Assembly: GCA_964499425.1 (NCBI GenBank)
Contig: CAZCLD010000004.1
Span: 1-48,150, forward strand
Source of the DNA: JAQBYK01 sp964499425
GTDB taxonomy: Bacteria; Patescibacteriota; Gracilibacteria; UBA1369; LOWO2-01-FULL-3
Length of the DNA stretch: 48,150 nucleotides
Reading direction: 5' to 3'
The translations under genes were made by a program, and so were the position numbers. Below are positions 1 to 7,357 of this stretch, piece after piece. The notes below the pieces were generated by a model. The model did no database searches, was not told where the DNA came from, and worked only from the letters and a program-made list of their open reading frames with translations. The stretch's first letter is position 1. Every line of letters starts with the position of its first letter.

Positions 1-26
1 AGCAAGGGCAAAACAAGCAACATTCA

Positions 27-68
27 GCCGAGATAGCTCAGGGGTAGAGCACTCCCTTGGTAAGGGAG
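27..68 (+). tRNA. tRNA-Thr(GGT), 5' half, split by an integrated element
   Basis: The stretch reads as acceptor strand GCCGAGA, TA, D-stem GCTC with loop, GAGC, then the anticodon stem-loop CTCCC-TTGGTAA-GGGAG, giving anticodon GGT (Thr). After position 68 the sequence stops resembling a tRNA: there is no variable loop, T-arm or 3' acceptor. The missing part lies at 5461-5493, where TCTCGGC pairs perfectly over 7 bp with this acceptor strand. The two halves make one normal tRNA, so the gene was intact before the 5.4-kb insertion. Confidence 0.9.
58..68 (+). repeat. attL core of the integrated element (11-bp direct repeat)
   Basis: TGGTAAGGGAG here is repeated exactly at 5450-5460 at the other end of the insertion. 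It covers the anticodon loop and the 3' strand of the anticodon stem of the split tRNA-Thr. The stem itself (CTCCC/GGGAG around 7 nt) supplies inverted arms flanking the loop, the usual layout of a tyrosine-recombinase core site in a tRNA gene. Confidence 0.85.
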
Positions 69-114
69 TGATCCTCCACAGAAAACCCAAAGTGTGGCAA
101 GGAGATAAGGAAAG

Positions 115-143
115 TTGACAATTGGAAGGCTCTCGAGGAGTAT
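115..143 (+). promoter_or_regulatory. Possible promoter for the element-borne tRNA-Thr
   Basis: TTGACA at 115-120 is a perfect -35 box, followed after 17 nt by GAGTAT (138-143), a poor -10. It sits 36 nt upstream of the tRNA at 179. A GU-containing 8-bp hairpin (137-144 with 156-163) overlaps and follows the -10. The tRNA's original promoter is unknown, so this is only a plausible candidate. Confidence 0.35.
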
Positions 144-178
144 GCCCCTGAAGGACGTGCTCCAGTAGACACTAATAG

Positions 179-253
179 GCCGCGGTAGCTCAGTGGTAGA
201 GCACCTGCATGGTAAGCAGGGGGTCGGCGGTTCAATCCCGCTCTGCGGCTCCA
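179..253 (+). tRNA. tRNA-Thr(GGT), complete, carried by the element
   Basis: It folds as acceptor GCCGCGG/CTGCGGC (one G-U), D-arm GCTC/GAGC, anticodon stem CCTGC/GCAGG around ATGGTAA (anticodon GGT), variable GGGTC, T-arm GGCGG-TTCAATC-CCGCT, discriminator T and an encoded CCA (251-253). It has the same anticodon as the split host gene but different acceptor, anticodon and T stems, so it is not a recent copy. It lies inside the insertion, 40 bp upstream of the first integrase, and probably supplies the Thr-GGU tRNA lost when the host gene was interrupted. Confidence 0.93.
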
Positions 254-263
254 TTACATCCAC

Positions 264-292
264 GGTGATATATATCTCCTAACAATATCACC
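264..292 (+). promoter_or_regulatory. Inverted repeat abutting the integrase start codon
   Basis: GGTGATAT (264-271) and ATATCACC (285-292) form a perfect 8-bp inverted repeat with a 13-nt spacer, ending on the base before the ATG at 293. It could be an operator for an element-encoded repressor, or an mRNA hairpin that hides the start. No Shine-Dalgarno sequence is visible. Confidence 0.55.
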
Positions 293-1189
293 ATGGAACA
301 CCAAACTCTTCAAGCATTGCTGGGGAAGTACCTCACGCACTGCAAAATCATAAAAAATTACTCTTCCGCAACAATTAAGAGCTACGAATCAACCTTCAGT
401 CTCTTATTCAAGGAAACAAAAATCAAACACCTAAAAGACCTAAACAAGAAAGTTCTGGAAGACTGGTTCTTCAATGGAAGACTGAATCGTAAATGGAGAG
501 CTTCTACATTTAGAGATCATCATAAACACATAAACCCTTTTTTGAAGTGGCTACTCAAAGAAGGCCTTATTAAAGAAAACTACCTAGTGGACTTAGAAAA
601 ACCACGGTTGGAACACAGGCTCCCTCGAACCCTTACAAAGGATGAAGCTGAAAAGATTCTTGAAACTGTATTCAATCTACCCTACCCCTACAGATTTGCA
701 AAATTCAGAAATAGAGCGCTTGTAGCCATAATGCTTCTAGCAGGATTAAGAAGAAACGAAACATTAAAACTAAAACTCAATGATGTCTCATTAAACAACA
801 GTACTATTTTCATTAGTCAGGGAAAGTGGAGCAAGGACAGAATGGTCCCCATCAATAATAGATTAAATATAGTGTTGGCGAAGTATTTACAACAACGCCA
901 AAAACTAGGCAAAACTTGTACTAACTTCTTCATAAGCACCCAGCGCGATCAGGCAATGGGAGAAAAGGCAATAAACAATCTAATGAGAAAGTTGAGAAAA
1001 GCCACAGGGATTGATTTCTCAGCCCACACACTGCGTCATGGATTCGCCAGACTAATGTTAGAGGGAGGATGCGATATTTACACATTATCAAAGCTCATGG
1101 GGCACTCTAAGATCACAACAACAACAATCTATCTTAGCTGTTCAAGTCGACAAATGAGTAAAAGTATAGAAATGCACTCATTAAACTGA
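293..1189 (+). CDS. Tyrosine recombinase / phage-type integrase
   Basis: This 298-residue protein is the likely integrase of the element. It has an N-terminal SAM-like core-binding domain (about residues 1-100, with the helical segment around 25-60) and a C-terminal catalytic domain. The catalytic set is complete: Arg153 in AGLRR, His245 and Arg248 in AHTLRHG, His271 in MGHSK and the nucleophile Tyr280 in TTTTIYL. Its length is typical of XerC/XerD-like enzymes. The gene lies next to the attL end, as integrase genes usually do, and its start directly follows a perfect inverted repeat. It meets the second recombinase gene tail to tail, with a 9-bp overlap of 3' ends. The family call is firm; that this enzyme rather than its neighbour made the insertion is inference. 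Confidence 0.92.
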   Translation: MEHQTLQALLGKYLTHCKIIKNYSSATIKSYESTFSLLFKETKIKHLKDLNKKVLEDWFFNGRLNRKWRASTFRDHHKHINPFLKWLLKEGLIKENYLVDLEKPRLEHRLPRTLTKDEAEKILETVFNLPYPYRFAKFRNRALVAIMLLAGLRRNETLKLKLNDVSLNNSTIFISQGKWSKDRMVPINNRLNIVLAKYLQQRQKLGKTCTNFFISTQRDQAMGEKAINNLMRKLRKATGIDFSAHTLRHGFARLMLEGGCDIYTLSKLMGHSKITTTTIYLSCSSRQMSKSIEMHSLN

Positions 1190-2176
1190 TAAGACAATTT
1201 TTTCTAGGACAGCAACCCCCCGATTTGTTAGAACACCTGACCTTTCGATATATTTCTGAGTTGTGCTTAACCTTGTATGTCCCAGATGGTTCATTATATC
1301 TTTTATGTCTACACCCTCGGTATCCAGTTTCGTAGCCACGTACCTCCTAATGGCATAGGCATTAACTCTAAAGCCTAATTCCTTGGACAGCTTCTTAAAC
1401 AAGGCCCTCATCCCCACATTCGTCCATCCTGTTCTCTTAGAAGAAGAAACAAATAGTCCAGGCTCATCTCGCCCCAAATTTTGCCTAATTCGTATGTACA
1501 TCTCATAAGAATCTCTCACCCATGAAGGCATCCTATAGTACCTATTTCGCCCTTTTTGCTTTCGCCCTCTAATTACAACCTGATAGCCTCCATCTCTCGT
1601 TTCCTTAATATCTCTACACTGAAGCCCAAGCATCTCAATCGGACGAGCTCCAGTAACAACTAAGATCCCCATAAATAAGTCATTCCTCCATCTCTCAAGC
1701 CTGCTTTGCCTCCTGGTCTTCATATGACCCAACAATGATTTAATATGCCCCTCATCCAAGGTATACTGCTCATTGATTTCTTCCTTGCATTTAGCAATCT
1801 TCCACAGTTTATTTTCCTCTATATGCTCCATCCTCTCCAACCACAAGAAGTAAGTATTCAGGTTTTTCCTATAAGTATTGAAAGTGACACTTGTCCAATT
1901 GCGTCTTTCCTTAGCATCAAATAACGCCTCTCTAAGAATATCAGGAGTATTGCAGGCCTCAACAGTCACCAACCTCAAATCATGGACAACAAACCTAAGG
2001 GCGTCTCTTACATTACCAAGGGTAACTTCACTTTTTCCCTCCCTCAACCAATGCCTTACAAATTCAGCCCAGTACATCCACAAAGGAATGCCTTCCCGCT
2101 TAACATTAGAAGATAACTTGAGCAATTCTTCTTTAGGAAACAAAACAAACCTCCTCTGTAATTCAAACGCGTTCAT
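1181..2176 (-). CDS. Second tyrosine recombinase, convergent with the first
   Basis: This 331-residue protein has an N-terminal core-binding region (about 30-130) and a catalytic domain with Arg178 in TGARP, Arg277 in AYAIRRY, His300 in LGHTR and nucleophile Tyr309 in TTQKYI. The first histidine of the usual HxLR box is replaced by tyrosine (Y274-A-I-R277), which some active relatives tolerate. The ATG overlaps the stop of the upstream zinc-ribbon gene by 4 bp (ATGA), so the two are probably translated as a coupled pair. It is distantly related to the integrase at 293. It may be a directionality partner, a second integrase, or the recombinase of an older insertion. Confidence 0.88.
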   Translation of the reverse strand: MNAFELQRRFVLFPKEELLKLSSNVKREGIPLWMYWAEFVRHWLREGKSEVTLGNVRDALRFVVHDLRLVTVEACNTPDILREALFDAKERRNWTSVTFNTYRKNLNTYFLWLERMEHIEENKLWKIAKCKEEINEQYTLDEGHIKSLLGHMKTRRQSRLERWRNDLFMGILVVTGARPIEMLGLQCRDIKETRDGGYQVVIRGRKQKGRNRYYRMPSWVRDSYEMYIRIRQNLGRDEPGLFVSSSKRTGWTNVGMRALFKKLSKELGFRVNAYAIRRYVATKLDTEGVDIKDIMNHLGHTRLSTTQKYIERSGVLTNRGVAVLEKIVLSV

Positions 2177-2766
2177 AAATTGAGATTCTTTAGCTGGCTA
2201 ATAGCAATCGGATATATGGCATCATACTTTTCTTTATACTTAAGATACTGCCTAAATTTCCTTGTAGGCTTACCTGCATAACATGTCCGTTTTATTCCTT
2301 TCCCAATTTCGCAAAGCTTCACTTCGTAATCACAGGCCTTTTGCCATGCCATCAAATTAGAAGTGTGCTCCTTCTGCAGCTTATAGGTAAGATCATGACA
2401 TTTCCTACAGGAATAATAAACCTCCCTGGGCGGTATATAGAGCTTCTGCACCCTTCTTCCACAGTCACATTTCATCCACCATCTCTTGCCTCCAAAATGG
2501 CAAGGTGTTGAAGAGAGCTCCACATTTAGCGATTTCCACAAGGGTTCTCCATATCGGGTTGGAAGCCCATATGTAATCTCTACTTGAGGTGGAGGAATTA
2601 TTGGATCATAGACGCCTTCAAGGGTTAAATGCCACTGCTTTCTCCATCGATTTTCTAAATCATACAACTTTCCGTCACGCTTAAGGTCTTGAACACTTAG
2701 CACTTTGCAGTCCTCCACAAGCTGTCTATCTGAATAACGTTGCCTTCCCATTTTTTCCGAAATCAT
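2173..2766 (-). CDS. Zinc-ribbon protein of mobile elements, function unknown
   Basis: The 197-residue product has one clear zinc-binding module, C100-x-C102-G ... C120-x2-C123, within a context that includes KRWWMKC, LYIPPREVYYSC and RKCHDLTY. Small proteins with this arrangement are found beside integrases in many bacterial islands, but I know of no assigned function. The N-terminus is basic and could bind DNA (GRQRYSDRQLVEDCK). A second start at Met6 (2751) is possible. The gene is coupled to the recombinase downstream by a 4-bp overlap, which suggests a role in recombination or element control. Confidence 0.6.
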   Translation of the reverse strand: MISEKMGRQRYSDRQLVEDCKVLSVQDLKRDGKLYDLENRWRKQWHLTLEGVYDPIIPPPQVEITYGLPTRYGEPLWKSLNVELSSTPCHFGGKRWWMKCDCGRRVQKLYIPPREVYYSCRKCHDLTYKLQKEHTSNLMAWQKACDYEVKLCEIGKGIKRTCYAGKPTRKFRQYLKYKEKYDAIYPIAISQLKNLNL

Positions 2767-3309
2767 TAAAGATATAAGATTACTAACTGCCCTATAAACA
2801 CTCCTGTCCCAACAATAATTGTTCGTACTTCATTACACTTTCACATAAAAAAGACCTCTCTCTATCGAGACTTGTATTTGTTTCTCTAATTTCAATGTTT
2901 ACCTGCATTCTTAATTTACAACATTTAACTCAAGCACCATGGGCACTCTTTTCATAGGAATGAGGATTTTCGCCTTTTGGAAGGATAATTTCAGCAAAAA
3001 GCTACCCCCCAGTCTAAAGTGCTCCCCACAAAAGTAAAGTGTTTTTTCAAAACCCAATGTTTGACTTCAACAATGTTGTATAATCACACTTTTCCACTAA
3101 AATCGTGTCAAGTCCGCTAACCTGTAAAGCAGCTCAAGTTCGCCAAGAATACACTTTCCAGGAGCACACTCCTGTCTAGGATATACCTCCCCAGAGCCTA
3201 TTTGGGGTCTTCCAAAGTAGCTTCAACTCGCTCAAGAATACTAACTTGCACAACCCCCGTTTCTTTCGGGATCCTAAAACCAAATCCTTCTCCTTCTATA
3301 TACACTCAA
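2767..3309. other. Non-coding or decayed stretch of the element
   Basis: No intact gene is visible in these 543 bases. The right third (3097-3305) contains decayed - strand coding pieces, listed separately. Two imperfect direct repeats occur, about 3125-3156 and 3216-3248, sharing AAAG-AGCT-CAA-TCG-CAAGAATAC with scattered differences. A TATAAT at 3080-3085 on the + strand follows a CAACAATGTTG palindrome, without a convincing -35 or a gene behind it. Confidence 0.5.
3097..3305 (-). pseudogene. Probable decayed small gene in two frames
   Basis: On the - strand a GTG at 3305 opens a 35-codon frame ending at 3198 (with GFGFRIPKETGVVQVSILER). An overlapping frame runs from about 3222 to 3097 (with YPRQECAPGKCILGELELLY). 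Both read like protein, and a single shift between them would join them into about 70 residues. They follow the phospholipase D-family gene on the same strand. I cannot assign a family; a real pair of short ORFs is the alternative. Confidence 0.3.
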
Positions 3310-4998
3310 TCATTTTCTCGCAGATGCCGACTCCATAGCCACTTCTGCCTGGCTATATTCCAATTGCAGCACTGAATCAGTAACCAATGTTGAAATAGCC
3401 AAGTCCTCTTTTAACGACGCCCTAACTTGCCTTGTAAATTCACAATCTTCTTTATCAACAAAAACATTCAGCTCTACCAGTTTTTCCATTGCAGTAGCAT
3501 CCATATTTGCAGAGCCCAAAAATGTCCTTTTTCCATCAACATGGACCAATTTTGCATGAACCATTCCTGGATATAAATAAACTGAGACATTTCTTCCCTT
3601 AAGCTTTGCCAGAATCTCACTCATTACTTTCTTGTTAGTAGCATCCATAACATTAGCCTTTGAAGGAATAATTATTGTTATTTTAAGCCCCTTTCTCCCT
3701 CTTTCAACAATTTTTTCAACAATTTCTCTATCTCCAAAATACGCCATCTCTATAACAATTTCCTCTTTGGCGCCTGACAACATGGAAAGCATTTCGTCCT
3801 TTATTTCAAAAGCCCGAACAACTCTCGCCCCTATGTCCAGATGCCCTTCTCTCAAACTCTGAGGATTTCTATTTAAAGATAATCCAACACTAGTGCCACC
3901 CACCCCAGAATGCCCTTTATACATCCTCCGCACTAAGTGTTGTGCAAAAAAAGGACTCCTCACTTCAATCATATAATCTCTCCATCCAGAACCTTTTTCT
4001 CCCTCAAGAAACTGTGCATATTCATCTCCAACATTCATACCACCAGTAATTACTATCCCATCATCAAAAACAAAATATTTAGAATGATCTCCTTTGTATT
4101 CATCCATTTGTTTATTCTTTTCAATTACTGTCACATTGCTACCCTTTTGCCTACTTAATGCCAATAATTCTTCGAATTTCGCCTTTGAATGACCTCCGTG
4201 TTTTTTGTCATCAGTTTTGTTTACATACACAGTTAGCATTGTCTCTTTAAAAGACCTCTCGTCAGTATGAAACCCACTAGACTGCCCTCTCTCTACCCTC
4301 TCCCAAATACCACCAAGGGCATCTTTCAGAATAATTATCTGAACACCTTCCTTCGCCTTTTGCAACAAGGCATCAGCTATTTCATTTCCAATCTTGTCAT
4401 TTCTCCACACAAACATATTAATCACTATCGAGCTTCTCGCAGCTCTAATGTTATCCAATATTCTCTTAAAAGCAGTCTTTCCATCCTTTAATAATCGTAT
4501 TTTATCCACTAGCTCTGGCGCCTTTTTCAAACTTCTCAAGAATTTGTTGTCTGGAAAGAGGGCTATCAATCTACTATAAAGACGATCGTTAAAAAAATTT
4601 ATTAAATCTCTATTTCTCAACACTGTTTCCTCCTCAATACGAGCCAGTAATTCCACCACCCGCTCCCTTTGACTTCTTGAAAGAGCGCCCGCCCCCTCTA
4701 ACAAGGCATTAATTCGACCAATACTCTGATGTATATCAAATCCTTTTCGAATCAAACGCCATCCCCCCACTTCTTTATATTTCTCTATTCTATACCCATC
4801 TCCCTCAATTGATTCACCATATTCATCAATGTATTTTGAAATAAAATCTCTCTCCTCTTCACTAAAATTAATCTTTTTTTCTCTCCTAAACCTCTTAAAA
4901 AGATTTCTTACAACATCACCTCTTTCCTTTTTTGACAATTTAGAATAATCCAGACCTTTTGCCCTATTTGCAGGAAAAAATTCATTATGCTCCGCCAT
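3310..4998 (-). CDS. Phospholipase D-superfamily protein (two HKD motifs)
   Basis: The 562-residue protein carries two PLD catalytic half-sites: H305-S-K307 followed by FVFDDGIVITGGMN, and H481-A-K483 followed by HVDGKRTFLGSANMD. Each precedes the Gly/Ser-Asn element typical of the family, so an intramolecular two-lobe active site forming a phosphohistidine is expected. The first 180 residues are a charged helical extension with no recognised domain. No signal peptide or membrane segment is seen, unlike typical cardiolipin synthases, so a cytosolic phosphodiesterase or nuclease-like role is possible. It is cargo of the element and overlaps the 3' end of the small upstream ORF by 14 bp. Cardiolipin synthase-like activity and a nuclease or defence role cannot be told apart from sequence. 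Confidence 0.8.
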   Translation of the reverse strand: MAEHNEFFPANRAKGLDYSKLSKKERGDVVRNLFKRFRREKKINFSEEERDFISKYIDEYGESIEGDGYRIEKYKEVGGWRLIRKGFDIHQSIGRINALLEGAGALSRSQRERVVELLARIEEETVLRNRDLINFFNDRLYSRLIALFPDNKFLRSLKKAPELVDKIRLLKDGKTAFKRILDNIRAARSSIVINMFVWRNDKIGNEIADALLQKAKEGVQIIILKDALGGIWERVERGQSSGFHTDERSFKETMLTVYVNKTDDKKHGGHSKAKFEELLALSRQKGSNVTVIEKNKQMDEYKGDHSKYFVFDDGIVITGGMNVGDEYAQFLEGEKGSGWRDYMIEVRSPFFAQHLVRRMYKGHSGVGGTSVGLSLNRNPQSLREGHLDIGARVVRAFEIKDEMLSMLSGAKEEIVIEMAYFGDREIVEKIVERGRKGLKITIIIPSKANVMDATNKKVMSEILAKLKGRNVSVYLYPGMVHAKLVHVDGKRTFLGSANMDATAMEKLVELNVFVDKEDCEFTRQVRASLKEDLAISTLVTDSVLQLEYSQAEVAMESASARK

Positions 4999-5200
4999 TA
5001 TTCGTATTTAATAAATCAGTATTTATATCAACCTCCAAATTTTCAATGCTTAAAACCACATCAAGTTTTATAAAACCCTTATGTTTGTCTTTCACTGAAT
5101 CGCATAAGGCACTTTTACTCTGAACAACCTCCTTTACCCCGAGCTTTATTAATCTTTCATAATCCATGGAAATAATCATTAAATCAGTAAATTTTAGCAT
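4985..5200 (-). CDS. Small hypothetical protein upstream of the PLD gene
   Basis: A frame of up to 71 residues, rich in Lys, Asp and Leu, overlaps the start of the PLD gene by 14 bp on the same strand, so the two may be translationally coupled. Internal starts at Met8 and Met12 are also possible. An extended -10-like TGCTAAAAT overlaps the first codons, so the true start may lie inside. No domain is recognised. It could be a regulator or partner of the PLD protein. Confidence 0.45.
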   Translation of the reverse strand: MLKFTDLMIISMDYERLIKLGVKEVVQSKSALCDSVKDKHKGFIKLDVVLSIENLEVDINTDLLNTNNGGA

Positions 5201-5449
5201 AAATAACCCCCAATTGCTATATACAAATTAGGCTAATGTAGATATTGCTCGTACTGTATAGAGCATATGAACATCATTTTCTAGCGCGCTGGAATATAGA
5301 TTAACTATCATTAGAGTTGCTAAAATATGGTATGCTTAGACCATCACCCTGGATGTGCCCCTCTGGCCCTCCACACGAACCTCTACACAAAAGACCTTTC
5401 TATCGCTTCTAATAGCCAATTTCAACACCAAACACTAACCTGCCATACA
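5201..5449. other. Right-end spacer of the element
   Basis: About 250 bases between the small ORF and attR hold no gene I can support and no clear RNA. The region is A+T-rich apart from a C-rich stretch at 5342-5385. Confidence 0.5.
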
Positions 5450-5460
5450 TGGTAAGGGAG
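5450..5460 (+). repeat. attR core of the integrated element (11-bp direct repeat)
   Basis: This is an exact copy of 58-68 at the right end of the insertion. To its left the sequence (CTGCCATACA) is element DNA; to its right it continues as authentic tRNA. Joining left and right flanks predicts an attP in which TGGTAAGGGAG is followed by TGATCC. Confidence 0.85.
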
Positions 5461-5493
5461 GGGTCGTGGGTTCAAATCCCATTCTCGGCTCCA
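5451..5493 (+). tRNA. tRNA-Thr(GGT), 3' half
   Basis: Anticodon loop remainder, GGGAG, variable GGGTC, T-arm GTGGG-TTCAAAT-CCCAT, acceptor TCTCGGC, discriminator T and encoded CCA (5491-5493). It pairs with the 5' half at 27-68 over all acceptor and anticodon stem positions. The next gene's stop codon begins at 5494 on the opposite strand. Confidence 0.9.
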
Positions 5494-7239
5494 TCAATTC
5501 ATAGATTCTAATCGCTCACCTGGATTAAACCCAATTCGATCAAAGAAGGCCTGTTTCTGTTCAGGCGTTAAGGTTTTAGCCGCATTCACTTGACTAATCA
5601 TTTCTTCAGAACGAACATCGTAATGCCCACGCTGAACCAACTCATAAAGAAGCACCAAATCGTCAAAATTTAAGTGAGGACAGGTAAGATATTGAGCGAC
5701 AATATTACATGAAGATGCCCTGTAGGCAGCAATCAACTGTTCTTTAGAAAGACCCACCAACGACTTAATACTGCTTAACCACGATTCCATTTCTTCAGCA
5801 GAAACTCTACCTTCCTGAATATAGTCTTGAAGTATTCTGATAGAAACATACATTCTTGTTCTTTCTTCCTCTAGAGAAACCCTGGAATACCCATCTCTAA
5901 TACCCATAGCCTTGGCTCTTACAACTGCAAGCGGGTTAACCTCTGCAATTATGTCATCCCGATATTCGTTTCCTTTCTCCAAAACAGCAAGCGACAAGAC
6001 ATCTCCAAACAGCTTGTCCAAAACTTCCTCATAGGTATCTTCGTATAGAGAAGCCTCATTGTCGGGAGAAGAAGCACCATATCCGAATAGGGCGCCATTG
6101 TAATGAAGAGAAAAATTCAATCCCCTTTGTCCATCTTTCCCAGGAACAACTGCAAAATTACCCAAATGCTGTTCATTTTGAACATCGTGATCAAAAATTC
6201 CCACATTACGCTCTACAACTGGCGTATCATTCAAGTCTACACTTCTGTCCGAGTAAAATACTTTTGCGTATTTAACAGTGAAGGTAAAACCATCCTCCAA
6301 AGTGATTAACTCTCGTCTCTTCTCAGGAACTGGAGTCCTGGACGCAACAGGCAGCTCCGCCAAGAATTCCTCAATAAGACTATCGTCCTTCATCGTATGT
6401 ATAACAAATCTAAAACTGTCATCATCCAAATATTTTCTCCTATAAGTATTGATCATGTTAAGCGCATACGTAAATGTTCCATCTTTAGAAATCTTATCAA
6501 AATGATCTCTATCAAAGCTTAAGCGGATCTGAACCTTCGGAGAATGTGGATTCTTGTCCAAATGCTCATGAAGAAGATCCATTTTTTTCTCAGCAGTGGC
6601 TTCTTTTTTTGCCCAAACTCCACTTGTAACCAAGTTGATTTCTTTAGCCTTAGCTGCCTCAAGAAGCCTACATAGTATAGGCATTTTAAGAAAAGGCTCA
6701 CCTCCACCCGCTATCCTCAACTCCCCCATATTTGCCTTCTCTAAGAATTCCACCAATTTCTCAACTCCCTCAGCAGTCCATTCTGACTGAGCTCTATCCT
6801 TTTCAGATCTTGGAGATGCAAAAAAACAGAAATCACATCCCACAGGGCAAAATTTCGTAGGCCACGCACACATTATGCTCTCTCCATCAAACCTAGATTC
6901 CGGTTTAATACGAATCCTGTCTCTAATAATGGATCTAAAAAACTTAGCACCATTATCAAAAGCCATATGCGCTAACAGTTTTGGAGGAAAAATTCTAGCT
7001 ATAGGTGTTTCTGGAACAAGAGTAGGTTCCATGACCACCCCCAAAGAAGTAACTAAATTCTGTGCAATCAAACGCGGATCCGGCTGTCTAAACCCATAGA
7101 ATTCGACTGGCCATTCAGGCACAGATCTGTCCCTAAATCCTGGGTGGCGATCAATTTCTACAGGCCATATATTTGTCTGTTCAGAGCTATGGACAGGAGG
7201 ATCTACTGAGCCCCCATCTGTAAATTCAAGCTGTGCCAT
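5494..7239 (-). CDS. Radical SAM protein, substrate unknown
   Basis: The 581-residue protein has a radical SAM cluster motif, C131-x3-C135-x2-C138 (KFCPVGCDFCFFA), expected to bind a [4Fe-4S] cluster and cleave S-adenosylmethionine. The AdoMet-contact motif GGGEP follows about 40 residues later, and the rest of the barrel extends to about residue 330. The 130-residue N-terminal and 250-residue C-terminal extensions match no domain I recognise. It stands alone, flanked by the split tRNA and a divergent lipoprotein gene, so context gives no substrate. No peptide-modification precursor or second cluster motif is obvious. A second, distinct orphan of the superfamily lies at 29544-30941. Confidence 0.85.
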   Translation of the reverse strand: MAQLEFTDGGSVDPPVHSSEQTNIWPVEIDRHPGFRDRSVPEWPVEFYGFRQPDPRLIAQNLVTSLGVVMEPTLVPETPIARIFPPKLLAHMAFDNGAKFFRSIIRDRIRIKPESRFDGESIMCAWPTKFCPVGCDFCFFASPRSEKDRAQSEWTAEGVEKLVEFLEKANMGELRIAGGGEPFLKMPILCRLLEAAKAKEINLVTSGVWAKKEATAEKKMDLLHEHLDKNPHSPKVQIRLSFDRDHFDKISKDGTFTYALNMINTYRRKYLDDDSFRFVIHTMKDDSLIEEFLAELPVASRTPVPEKRRELITLEDGFTFTVKYAKVFYSDRSVDLNDTPVVERNVGIFDHDVQNEQHLGNFAVVPGKDGQRGLNFSLHYNGALFGYGASSPDNEASLYEDTYEEVLDKLFGDVLSLAVLEKGNEYRDDIIAEVNPLAVVRAKAMGIRDGYSRVSLEEERTRMYVSIRILQDYIQEGRVSAEEMESWLSSIKSLVGLSKEQLIAAYRASSCNIVAQYLTCPHLNFDDLVLLYELVQRGHYDVRSEEMISQVNAAKTLTPEQKQAFFDRIGFNPGERLESMN

Positions 7240-7304
7240 TTGGGGAAATGATTAAAAAATGCCAAATACCATATCAGGTTTTTCCGATTTTGTCAACCCT
7301 CCCC

Positions 7305-7332
7305 TTTCAAAAAACAATAATTATGCTAAAAT
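7305..7332 (+). promoter_or_regulatory. Promoter of the lipoprotein gene at 7358
   Basis: TTTCAA (7305-7310), 16-nt spacer and TAAAAT (7327-7332), preceded by TGC, an extended -10 motif. The expected start of transcription leaves a leader of about 19 nt without a Shine-Dalgarno sequence. Confidence 0.5.
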
Positions 7333-7357
7333 CAGCGCACTATTTAACCCCACCGAA

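Larger units (their letters stand above)
27..5493. mobile_element. Integrative element inserted in tRNA-Thr(GGT), with flanking tRNA halves
   Basis: The inserted DNA runs from about 59-69 to 5450-5460, bounded by the 11-bp repeat and the two halves of one tRNA gene. Inside are a complete tRNA-Thr(GGT), two tyrosine recombinases meeting tail to tail, a zinc-ribbon protein, a phospholipase D-family protein, a short ORF and remnants of coding sequence. No replication, relaxase or conjugation gene is visible, so this looks like a small integrative or satellite-type island. Excision across the repeats would restore the tRNA gene. Usually the element carries a copy of the tRNA 3' end that repairs the target; here it does not, and the target tRNA is broken. 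Confidence 0.85.

Noticed and set aside
137..163. 23S rRNA-like fragment (TGAAGGACGTG)
   Set aside because: Only about 11 bases match and the flanks do not. The segment is better read as a hairpin next to the tRNA.
69..178. Group I intron or tRNA intron explaining the broken tRNA
   Set aside because: The 5' half extends through the whole anticodon stem, the 3' half is 5.4 kb away behind recombinase genes, and the ends share a direct repeat. That is integration, not an intron.
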